This document shows positions 35,577 to 43,251 of a DNA stretch of 64,000 nucleotides, piece after piece. Location: contig NZ_SNYV01000002.1 of assembly GCF_004363245.1 (NCBI RefSeq), positions 58,620 through 122,619 on the forward strand. Reading direction: 5' to 3'. A program made the translations under genes and the position numbers. Under the pieces are notes generated by a model, which had not been told where the DNA came from, did no database searches, and saw only the letters and a program-made list of their open reading frames with translations. The stretch is from Sphingobacterium yanglingense. Lineage in GTDB: Bacteria > Bacteroidota > Bacteroidia > Sphingobacteriales > Sphingobacteriaceae. Within the stretch, counting starts at the first letter, position 1. The number at the start of each line of letters is the position of its first letter.

Positions 35577-36332
35577 TTATTTTATAACCTGCCTCGCAGC
35601 CTTCATTAACGGGCTGGCAAAAACAAAATCATTAAGCTCCTTGGTATCCGAATTCAACATATCCTGATTTGAGCCTTCCCAAAACTTCTGTCCTTTATGT
35701 AGGAAAAGGATATACTCTCCTATCCCCATTACCGAATTCATATCATGCGTAACAATTATAGTTGTACAGGAATATTCTTGGGTAAGATCTTGAATAAGTT
35801 CATCGATCAAAATGGAAGTAGCGGGATCCAATCCTGAGTTGGGTTCATCACAGAACAGGTATTTCGGACTCATACTGATTGCGCGAGCTATACCGACACG
35901 TTTCTTCATCCCTCCAGATAACTCGGCCGGATACAACTTATTCTTTCCAGCTAAATTGACACGCTCAAGGCAAAAGTTAGCGCGATCTACCTTTTCAGAC
36001 CGGGACATATCCGAAAACATATCCAGTGTAAATATGATATTCTGCTCCACAGTCATGGAATCAAAAAGTGCAGAATTCTGGAAAAGCATACCGATCTCCT
36101 TACGAATAGGAATCTTCTCTTCAAAGTCCATATGGGTAAACTCCTTTTTATCAAAAAAAACTTTACCCTGCTCAGGTTGATGTAATCCCACGATACATTT
36201 CAATAATGTACTCTTTCCGGATCCGGACCCCCCAATGATAAGGCTCACCTTACCGGGTTCGAAAATAGCATCTATTCCACTCAACACCACATTGCTACCA
36301 AAGGCTTTATGGATATTTTGTATCTCAATCAT
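35577..36332 (-). CDS. ABC transporter ATPase, MlaF-like
   Basis: 251 aa ATP-binding protein. Walker A GGSGSGKST (34-42), Q-loop LFQNSALFDSMTV (83-95), signature LSGGMKKRVGIAR (138-150), Walker B YLFCDEPNSGLDP (158-170), H-loop His196. FQNSALFDSMTV and the PNSGLDP variant are typical of the Mla/Ttg2 lipid-transport branch. It sits 11 bp after the MlaE-like permease gene, so the two form one transporter for phospholipid trafficking between the membranes. No MlaD-like MCE gene follows in this window. Confidence 0.9.
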   Translation of the reverse strand: MIEIQNIHKAFGSNVVLSGIDAIFEPGKVSLIIGGSGSGKSTLLKCIVGLHQPEQGKVFFDKKEFTHMDFEEKIPIRKEIGMLFQNSALFDSMTVEQNIIFTLDMFSDMSRSEKVDRANFCLERVNLAGKNKLYPAELSGGMKKRVGIARAISMSPKYLFCDEPNSGLDPATSILIDELIQDLTQEYSCTTIIVTHDMNSVMGIGEYILFLHKGQKFWEGSNQDMLNSDTKELNDFVFASPLMKAARQVIK

Positions 36333-36343
36333 ATAAAGTATGC

Positions 36344-37078
36344 TTATAACATTAATGCCGTGATGATATAATCACTGGCCAGAATAGATATACAGCCGAT
36401 AACAACGGCTTTCGTTCCGGCCTGCCCTACCTCTAGCGCTCCACCTCGTACATGAAATCCTTTATGTGCAGGTACTGTCGTAATAATAAAACCATAGAAA
36501 AAAGCTTTCACCATCGCTACCACGATTGTAAAACCCCTAAATTCACTTTGAATCCCCATAATGTACTCATTCGGGGTTACGGCTCCTGTCAGTGCCCCTC
36601 CTAAAAGCCCTCCAACTATTGCGCAGAAAATAGCTATGGTAACTAAAACAGGCACCATAATAACTCCAGCAATTAATTTAGGCAAAATCAAATAACCTGC
36701 TGCATTAATCCCCATTATCTCCAAAGCATCAATCTGCTCAGTGACCCGCATAGAACCTATCTGTGAAGAAATAGACGACCCTACCTTTCCCATGAGTACG
36801 AGGGCTGAGATGGTCGGCCCCAATTCCAAAATATTGGAGTCCCTATTGATCTGCCCAATGACCGAACTCGGAATCAGATCTGACACCAGCTGAAACGCGA
36901 TCTGCATCGTCATTACTGCTCCAATGAAGGTAGAGATAATTACAATAAGCCCAACCGACCCTACTCCTATCTCATTCATCTCGTGCAAAGTTTCCCGCCA
37001 ATAAATCTTCCACTTTTCTGGCCGTTTAAAGACCTTTTTCAGCAAAAGAACGTATTCTCCAAAATGATAAAAAAACAT
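36344..37078 (-). CDS. ABC transporter permease, MlaE-like
   Basis: 244 aa MlaE-family integral membrane protein with 5-6 helices. Motifs: EMNEIGVGSVGLIVIISTFIGAVMTMQIAFQL, LGPTISALVLMGKVGSSISSQIGSMRVTEQIDALEIMGI and NEYIMGIQSEFRGFTIVVAMVKAFFYGFIITTVPAHKGF are diagnostic. It is the first gene of the two-gene mlaE-mlaF unit and diverges from the LiaF-like gene. Confidence 0.92.
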   Translation of the reverse strand: MFFYHFGEYVLLLKKVFKRPEKWKIYWRETLHEMNEIGVGSVGLIVIISTFIGAVMTMQIAFQLVSDLIPSSVIGQINRDSNILELGPTISALVLMGKVGSSISSQIGSMRVTEQIDALEIMGINAAGYLILPKLIAGVIMVPVLVTIAIFCAIVGGLLGGALTGAVTPNEYIMGIQSEFRGFTIVVAMVKAFFYGFIITTVPAHKGFHVRGGALEVGQAGTKAVVIGCISILASDYIITALML

Positions 37079-37246
37079 ATGTCGCTATCTACTATTTAAG
37101 CTAAAATACATATTAATAGCAAAAATTTCACTTCTTTTTACGGCTTTTATTATAAACTCTTCTCTATTCACCGATGAAACCTTTTAATTCACCGAATTTT
37201 CCAATTCAATAACCCTATTATATAAGTAAAGTTGGAAATAGCAATG

Positions 37247-37254
37247 TACATTTG
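37247..37254 (+). promoter_or_regulatory. Promoter of the LiaF-like gene
   Basis: TACATTTG matches TAnnTTTG, with a TTG at 37232-37234 upstream (spacing 12 nt, shorter than the usual 19-21). It gives a leader of about 30 nt to the ATG at 37295 and excludes the longer frame starting at 37232. Confidence 0.5.
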
Positions 37255-37294
37255 TAGTAGATTAAGAAAGTTTAGTACTATATTTATTCGCAAT

Positions 37295-38203
37295 ATGAAA
37301 GGAAAAATTTCGACAGGCATTTGGTTTATATTTTTGGGCGTTATAGCCTTGCTCCATAATTTTGATATTATAAATTTCAACTTCTGGGCGCTTGTCCCGT
37401 ACTGGCCACTGCTCATTATCGCTATTGGTGCGAACCTCATTTTTCAAAACCGCCCTCATGGAGTTTTAATTTTGACTGTCATCAACATTTGTCTTTGTAT
37501 ATTTCTGGGCTATAAAGGTATGACTTCCACAGAGCGCTTCAGTTTTAGCGGTCCCATTAACTATAACGTATCGGACGATACCCTAGGTGCTGCCCCTTTA
37601 GTGGAAATCCCTTTTGTAGAAGGAACAGAGCAAGCCTCCTTAGAATTTAATGTAGGTGCCTCGACAATTGCATTAGACAGCGTGCCCTCTACTCAATTAT
37701 TCAAGGCCTCTACGCCCAATGCGAATGTAGGTCTAAAACTGGAGAATACAGGGGATAGCCTTTCGCCGCATCTTGAGCTGACCTCAGTGATAAAACACAA
37801 TAACAATCAACAGAACAAAATACAATTGGCCTTACACGCCTCTCCTCTCTGGAATTTAATCATCAATATGGGGGCCTCTAAGTTTGTTGCAGATTTCAGT
37901 AAGCACAAAATTGAATACTTGGAAATCAATGCCGGTGCAGCATCTCTGGATATGACATTCGGAATGCCACAAACACAGGAATCGATCCTAGAAATAAATA
38001 CTGCCGCTTCGAACTGTACGATAAACATTCCAAAAGATGCTGCCTGTAAATTAGAAATGGAAAGTATACTAACCTCCAAAAAATTTGACGGTTTTCATAA
38101 AAAAGAGGATGCACAGCAAACTGACAATTTTGATACCGCAGAAAAAAAATATATAATCAAAATCACAGGAGCAGCTAATTCTCTAAAGATAAATAGATAT
38201 TAA
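37295..38203 (+). CDS. LiaF-like membrane protein (DUF5668 helices plus beta-rich C-terminal domain)
   Basis: 302 aa from the ATG at 37295. The N-terminal unit TGIWFIFLGVIALLHNFDIINFNFWALVPYWPLLIIAIGANLIF plus a third helix is the DUF5668/LiaI-LiaF membrane module. The C-terminal 220 residues show repeated short strands with 'NVGASTIALDS', 'NMGASKFVADF', 'NAGAASLDMTFG' and 'NTAASNCTINIP', a beta-helix-like repeat as in LiaF/DUF2154 domains. Homologues sense or modulate envelope stress; role here is inferred. It is followed by ispG after 29 bp. Confidence 0.78.
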   Translation: MKGKISTGIWFIFLGVIALLHNFDIINFNFWALVPYWPLLIIAIGANLIFQNRPHGVLILTVINICLCIFLGYKGMTSTERFSFSGPINYNVSDDTLGAAPLVEIPFVEGTEQASLEFNVGASTIALDSVPSTQLFKASTPNANVGLKLENTGDSLSPHLELTSVIKHNNNQQNKIQLALHASPLWNLIINMGASKFVADFSKHKIEYLEINAGAASLDMTFGMPQTQESILEINTAASNCTINIPKDAACKLEMESILTSKKFDGFHKKEDAQQTDNFDTAEKKYIIKITGAANSLKINRY

Positions 38204-38216
38204 CCCCGCAAATACC

Positions 38217-38224
38217 TAACTTTG
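38217..38224 (+). promoter_or_regulatory. Candidate -7 box of ispG
   Basis: TAACTTTG (TAnnTTTG) ends 8 bp before the ispG ATG, so transcription from it would give a nearly leaderless mRNA. Confidence 0.4.
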
Positions 38225-38232
38225 CAGCCAAG

Positions 38233-40239
38233 ATGGATGCAAAAACGAAGTTGATATTACCGGGCGGTTATTGTAATTCGAAACTCGAATATTCAAGGTT
38301 TAAGACAAGAGAAGTAAAAATAGGTGATGTTCCAATGGGTGGGGATAATCCCATCCGTATACAGAGCATGACGACTATCGATACTATGGATACGATAGGA
38401 TCGGTCGAACAGACCATCCGTATGGTAGATGCAGGTTGTGAATATGTCCGTATTACAGCTCCTAGTATCAAAGAGGCTGAAAATCTGGCAAACATCAAAC
38501 GGGAACTTCGTGCCCGCGGATATCAAGTACCTCTGGTAGCCGACATACATTTTACCCCCAATGCAGCTGAAGTAGCGGCCCGTATCGTTGAAAAGGTAAG
38601 GGTAAACCCGGGTAACTACGCAGACAAAAAGAAATTTGACCAAATAGATTATACCGACAGTGCATATCAGGCCGAATTGGAAAGAATACATAAAAAATTC
38701 GCTCCATTGGTCCGCATCTGTAAAGAATATGGTACAGCCATGCGTATAGGAACCAATCACGGCTCACTCTCCGACCGTATCATGAGCCGTTATGGCGATA
38801 CACCAGAGGGGATGGTCGAATCGGCCATGGAATTTATGCGTATATGTGAAGATTTGGATTATTATAATCTAGTTGTATCCATGAAATCTTCTAATCCACA
38901 AGTCATGGTGCAGGCCTACCGCTTGCTCGTAGAGCGTATGGTTGCTGAAAACATGAACTATCCTTTACATCTTGGTGTAACAGAAGCTGGAGATGGTGAA
39001 GATGGTCGGATTAAATCTGCTGTAGGTATAGGTACATTGTTAGAGGATGGATTAGGGGATACTGTACGCGTGTCATTGACTGAAGAACCGGAGAAGGAAG
39101 CTCCTGTCGCCATTGCTTTGGTGAATCGTTATTCTAAAAGGCAATTATTGACAAAAAACCAAGGAGATCATGCTATACTAACATTATCTACTCCGAAAGA
39201 AACGACTGCCTATAATTCACAGGAAGTCAACACCTTTGTAGGAGGGTCACTGGTACCACGTGTAATTGTAGACATTTCCGACAAAAACTTAAAAGACCCT
39301 TTTATCTTGTCGGAAGTAGGTTATCGCTATGACCTACTCAATGACAAATATCATATGGGGGATCAATCTGTGGACTTTGTCTACTTAGCAGATCAACTGC
39401 CTTCATTCAATATGCCAGGCAACCTCAAACAACTGTATGACTATACCACTTGGTTACAGCTATCAAATAGATCCAATATACATCCGTTGTTTACACTCGC
39501 GGAGTTTAACAATGCGACTACAAAAGACCCGGTATTAAACCTGGTCCGTATATCGAATACACAACTACAGTCGGAAGAATTTGACAACCTGCAACTGGAC
39601 AAAAGTATTGTCTTTTTATTGGAGACTGATTTAGCCCATGGAATGGCAGATCAACGTCAGTTTTTCGCTAATCTACAAGAAATCGGAATGGATGCTCCTG
39701 TCATTATACGTCGGAGCTATCCAATTGAGGACTTCTCCGCTCCTATGGGCAACGATATGGATCCCGAAGAGCCTATCTCCAAATTACAATTGTATGCCGC
39801 TACAGACCTAGGCGCATTGCTCATCGATGGTCTTGGATCTGGAATATGGATTGATTCTCCCGCTACTCCTACCGATAAGCTATCCTCAATTTCCTTTGGT
39901 ATATTACAGGCCACTCGATCCCGAATCTCTAAAACCGAATACATATCCTGCCCTAGCTGTGGCCGTACCCTATTTGATTTGCAGGAGACTACGCAGATGA
40001 TCCGTAGCAGAACAAATCATCTCAAAGGACTTAAAATAGGCATTATGGGCTGTATCGTAAACGGTCCAGGTGAAATGGCTGATGCCGATTATGGTTATGT
40101 AGGCGCTGGACCGGACAAGATTACACTATATCGAGGTAAAGAGGTCGTCAAAAAGAATGTCAGTTCAGCAAATGCGCTGGACGAGCTGATTGATATCATC
40201 AAGAACGACGGACTCTGGATAGAGGAAGGGGAAGTTTAA
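38233..40239 (+). CDS. ispG: 4-hydroxy-3-methylbut-2-en-1-yl diphosphate synthase (long form)
   Basis: Fe-S enzyme of the MEP isoprenoid pathway making HMBPP. 668 aa, the long type with a central insert of about 250 residues, known from Bacteroidota, Chlamydia and plants; E. coli IspG is about 370 aa. N-terminal TIM-barrel: VPMGGDNPIRIQSMTT, RVNPGNYADKKKF, GVTEAGDGEDGRIKSAVGIG. C-terminal Fe-S domain: ISCPSCGRTLFDL and GIMGCIVNGPGEMADADYGYVGAGP with the cluster cysteines. Its last 41 bp overlap the convergent MFS gene. Confidence 0.96.
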   Translation: MDAKTKLILPGGYCNSKLEYSRFKTREVKIGDVPMGGDNPIRIQSMTTIDTMDTIGSVEQTIRMVDAGCEYVRITAPSIKEAENLANIKRELRARGYQVPLVADIHFTPNAAEVAARIVEKVRVNPGNYADKKKFDQIDYTDSAYQAELERIHKKFAPLVRICKEYGTAMRIGTNHGSLSDRIMSRYGDTPEGMVESAMEFMRICEDLDYYNLVVSMKSSNPQVMVQAYRLLVERMVAENMNYPLHLGVTEAGDGEDGRIKSAVGIGTLLEDGLGDTVRVSLTEEPEKEAPVAIALVNRYSKRQLLTKNQGDHAILTLSTPKETTAYNSQEVNTFVGGSLVPRVIVDISDKNLKDPFILSEVGYRYDLLNDKYHMGDQSVDFVYLADQLPSFNMPGNLKQLYDYTTWLQLSNRSNIHPLFTLAEFNNATTKDPVLNLVRISNTQLQSEEFDNLQLDKSIVFLLETDLAHGMADQRQFFANLQEIGMDAPVIIRRSYPIEDFSAPMGNDMDPEEPISKLQLYAATDLGALLIDGLGSGIWIDSPATPTDKLSSISFGILQATRSRISKTEYISCPSCGRTLFDLQETTQMIRSRTNHLKGLKIGIMGCIVNGPGEMADADYGYVGAGPDKITLYRGKEVVKKNVSSANALDELIDIIKNDGLWIEEGEV

Positions 40240-41452
40240 ACAATCTCCGGTGTATGTGTTGACGTAAATAGGTATAAAAGCCTAATGCGATTAATACCCC
40301 TATAGCGCCCATCACATAAAGCGTGTGTTTAATACCTATTCCTTCGGCAACGGCACCAATAATAAGACTTCCAATTGGAAATATCCCCTGGAATGCCATA
40401 ACGTAGTAAGACATAATCCGGGCTCTATAAGCAGGCATCGCATGTGTCTGTATATAGGTATTGATACTGGAATTTTGCATCATCATCGCAAAAGAGACTG
40501 CTACTGTAAAGAGTAAGGCCGACAGAAGATAATGTGCATAAGCCAATAACAACAGGGAAATCCCCATAATCAAGGCAGAAAACATGACCCGGTACCGTAG
40601 GTTTTCTCCTGATTTCAAACGAGCCATATTAATAGCACCAATCATCGCTCCCAATCCTGCCGCACTCTCGAACCAAGAAAAGGTACGCTCGTCCCCATTA
40701 AACAAATCTTTGGCAACAGCAGGCAACAACGAGGTATAGGGAATCACAAAAAGACTGGAACAGGCCATGATGACAATCAAAGAGGCAATATGTGGAGAAC
40801 GTCTTAGGTAATCAAATCCATCCTTCATCCCCTGCCAATTAGAGAGTTGTTTCGTTTTTGTAACCTGTAGCTCATTCACTTTCATCTGAGACAATGTAAA
40901 GAGCACAGGAATGAAGCTCAAAAAATTAATAAAAAAGCAGACCAGCTCGCCATAGGTGCTTAAAAGAAATCCCCCAATAGCAGGACCTACCATACGGGCG
41001 GCGTTAAATACCGATGAATTGAGTGCTATCGCATTGGGCAGATCCTTCTTATTATCCACTAAAGAAACTAATAAAGCCTGACGGGATACCACATCAAAGG
41101 CATTAATGACCCCTTGAGCGAAACCAAGGACACAGAGCCAATATACAGATACCCAACCGGAATATACGGCCAAGGTCAGTATAGCCGCTTGTATCATCAA
41201 GAGTACTTGCGTGATGACAACAAGCTTATATTTGGAACGGCCATCTACAAAACTTCCAATAAAAGGGGAAAATAGTAACGAAGGAGAAAGGGAAACAAAA
41301 GATACAAACCCCAACCAAAAAACAGAATCAGTAAGCTTATAAACTAACCAGCTAATAGCAATACGTTGCATCCAGGTTCCGAGAAGCGAGATGGACTGTC
41401 CAATGGTGTGTAGCCTAAAATTGGGGTAATGAAGCGACCTGAAAATATCCAT
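40199..41452 (-). CDS. MFS transporter, MFS_3/EntS-like drug:H+ antiporter family
   Basis: 417 aa with 12 hydrophobic segments. The N-terminus YPNFRLHTIGQSISLLGTWMQRIAISWLVYKLT and PFIGSFVDGRSKYKLVVITQ (motif A-like loop) and NSSVFNAARMVGPAIGG are typical of the DHA3/MFS_3 family that includes the enterobactin exporter EntS. Substrate unknown. The 3' end overlaps ispG tail-to-tail by 41 bp, so the basic tail RRLFKLPLPLSRVRRS is encoded inside the ispG antisense strand. Confidence 0.87.
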   Translation of the reverse strand: MDIFRSLHYPNFRLHTIGQSISLLGTWMQRIAISWLVYKLTDSVFWLGFVSFVSLSPSLLFSPFIGSFVDGRSKYKLVVITQVLLMIQAAILTLAVYSGWVSVYWLCVLGFAQGVINAFDVVSRQALLVSLVDNKKDLPNAIALNSSVFNAARMVGPAIGGFLLSTYGELVCFFINFLSFIPVLFTLSQMKVNELQVTKTKQLSNWQGMKDGFDYLRRSPHIASLIVIMACSSLFVIPYTSLLPAVAKDLFNGDERTFSWFESAAGLGAMIGAINMARLKSGENLRYRVMFSALIMGISLLLLAYAHYLLSALLFTVAVSFAMMMQNSSINTYIQTHAMPAYRARIMSYYVMAFQGIFPIGSLIIGAVAEGIGIKHTLYVMGAIGVLIALGFYTYLRQHIHRRLFKLPLPLSRVRRS

Positions 41453-41550
41453 ATAGGCAATATACTTAAATCGACGGACCGAAACCTATTCTGTCTTACA
41501 TTATGACCTTCAGAAAACGTAGTCTGTTCAAAAAACTCTAAAGAATTAAC

Positions 41551-41558
41551 TACCTTTG
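41551..41558 (+). promoter_or_regulatory. Promoter box of the transaldolase gene
   Basis: TACCTTTG (TAnnTTTG), giving a leader of about 60 nt. Confidence 0.45.
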
Positions 41559-41625
41559 TAACAGCTAAGACTAGAGATAGTTTTTAGAACCTCGTAATAA
41601 TTTGTAAACAACAATCAATCAAAAC

Positions 41626-42285
41626 ATGAAATTTTTTATAGACACCGCCAACTTGGCACAGATTAAAGAAGCACAGGATCTCGGCGTATTAGACGGCGTA
41701 ACTACCAACCCTAGCTTAATGGCTAAAGAGGGAATCAGCGGCGATGAAAACGTTATCAACCACTATAAAGCAATTTGCGAAATCGTAGATGGTGACGTCA
41801 GCGCAGAGGTAATCTCAACAGATTATGAGGGGATGATTAAAGAAGGTGAATTATTGGCGGCTCTAGACAGCAAAATTGTCGTAAAGGTGCCTATGATCAA
41901 AGACGGTGTTAAGGCTATCAAATATTTCAGTAAAAAAGGGATAAAGACAAACTGTACATTGGTGTTTTCAGCAGGACAAGCCTTATTAGCAGCGAAAGCT
42001 GGAGCAACTTATGTATCTCCATTTATTGGACGTCTTGATGACATTTCGGTAGATGGCTTGAGCTTAATAGAAGAAATCAGATTAATCTATGACAACTACG
42101 GATTCGCAACGCAGATTCTTGCTGCTTCAGTACGTCATAGTGCACATATTTTGGGCTGTGCTAAGATTGGTGCTGATGTAATGACAGGACCTTTATCTGC
42201 TATTACAGCACTATTAAAACATCCATTGACAGACAGTGGCCTTGCACAGTTTTTAGCAGACCACGCTAAAGCAGCAGGCAAATAA
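41626..42285 (+). CDS. Transaldolase / fructose-6-phosphate aldolase family (TalC-type)
   Basis: 219 aa, the short decameric type. [36 protein letters not shown] with Schiff-base K87, INCTLVFS-like [31 protein letters not shown], and [24 protein letters not shown] are visible. It serves the non-oxidative pentose phosphate pathway (transaldolase) or F6P aldolase chemistry; short members in Bacteroidota are usually annotated as transaldolase. Confidence 0.92.
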   Translation: MKFFIDTANLAQIKEAQDLGVLDGVTTNPSLMAKEGISGDENVINHYKAICEIVDGDVSAEVISTDYEGMIKEGELLAALDSKIVVKVPMIKDGVKAIKYFSKKGIKTNCTLVFSAGQALLAAKAGATYVSPFIGRLDDISVDGLSLIEEIRLIYDNYGFATQILAASVRHSAHILGCAKIGADVMTGPLSAITALLKHPLTDSGLAQFLADHAKAAGK

Positions 42286-42309
42286 AAAAAGAAGAGAGCC
42301 TTATATAAA

Positions 42310-42374
42310 TGTCATCTTGAGGAGACGAAGCACCTGCCCTCTTTCGGAGCAGCAGCACGTCCATCAAGATGACA
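42310..42374. repeat. 65-bp inverted-repeat element in the leader of the Fur-family gene
   Basis: tgtcatcttga (42310-42320) and tcaagatgaca (42364-42374) are perfect 11-bp inverted repeats. The interior starts ggagacgaagcacctgc. The form (tgtcat..tga-ggag-acgaagca) resembles the dispersed palindromic repeats known in many bacterial genomes. It ends 16 bp before the gene's ATG. Confidence 0.6.
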
Positions 42375-42390
42375 CTTTAATTTGACAACA

Positions 42391-42852
42391 ATGAGTACAG
42401 AAAACAAGCAGATAAAAGAGGTAATTATCAACGAAGAATTTTCAGACCTTTTAAGGAAGAATAAACTTAAAATAACGCAACCACGTCTGCGTGTTTTAGA
42501 GATTATTTCAGAAAAGACATCGGCTTTGTCTCAACCCGAATTAGAGAAAATCGTAGGCAAAGATATTGATAGAGTGACGCTCTATAGGATACTCGGAAGC
42601 TTTGAAGAAAAGGGTATTCTGCACAAGGTATTTGATCTGAACGGGACGGCAACCTATGCCATCTGCTCAACCAAATGTAGTGCCCATCACCACCATGACC
42701 AACATATACATTTTATCTGTTCGGTATGTAATAGCGTGTACTGTCTGGACGAGGTCAGTGTTCCTAAAATTAATATCCCAAAAAACTTCTCGCTTCATTC
42801 CATTGCCATCAATGCAGTAGGTCTATGCGATCAATGTAACAACGCGGAATAA
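42391..42852 (+). CDS. Fur-family metal-responsive transcriptional regulator
   Basis: 153 aa from the ATG at 42391 (an in-frame TTG lies 9 bp upstream). Winged helix about 12-85: KITQPRLRVLEIISEKTSALSQPELEK and DRVTLYRILGSFEEKGILHKV, the Fur recognition helix. The dimerisation half has the metal-binding HHHHDQHIHFIC and two CxxC zinc motifs, CSVC and CDQC. The polyhistidine HHHHD and lack of other Fur signatures suggest a Zur- or PerR-like member; specificity cannot be read directly. A palindromic repeat occupies its leader. Confidence 0.85.
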   Translation: MSTENKQIKEVIINEEFSDLLRKNKLKITQPRLRVLEIISEKTSALSQPELEKIVGKDIDRVTLYRILGSFEEKGILHKVFDLNGTATYAICSTKCSAHHHHDQHIHFICSVCNSVYCLDEVSVPKINIPKNFSLHSIAINAVGLCDQCNNAE

Positions 42853-43251
42853 AACAGGCTAGCTGTACAGCCGTTTTCTCTCCTTGGACGTACCTCTATT
42901 CATTAAGTTGAAGCTTTTTATTTGCCCAATAATCCCCCCTTTTCTCCGATGGCGCTCGACTTTGGTAGTGGACAACTCGCTATCTGTGTAATAAAACGAT
43001 TAAAAAAATATTTCAGTTCTACGGCAAGTTCAGCATCATTTTTGTATATTCCCTCTATAGAATGAGGAGAGCTACAAAATTCGCTTTTATATTACGATAC
43101 GATTATATCCATCCCCACAAGCGGGCTACAGCTCCTAAGAAAAGAAGGAAAGGTATCTACAAATAAAGAATACAGATGAACCCGATTAAATGCAGGCTAC
43201 ATCCCGATAGATCGGAACAGGTTCTGACAAAAAGAAGAATAAAAAAAACAG
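42853..43251. other. Intergenic stretch of about 400 bp before rnr
   Basis: A possible weak terminator for the Fur-family gene lies at 42857-42879 (aaaacaggct ... agccgtttt). The rest shows no convincing ORF, promoter consensus or RNA. It holds short imperfect palindromes such as cccgatagatcgg near 43203. I see nothing else. Confidence 0.4.
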
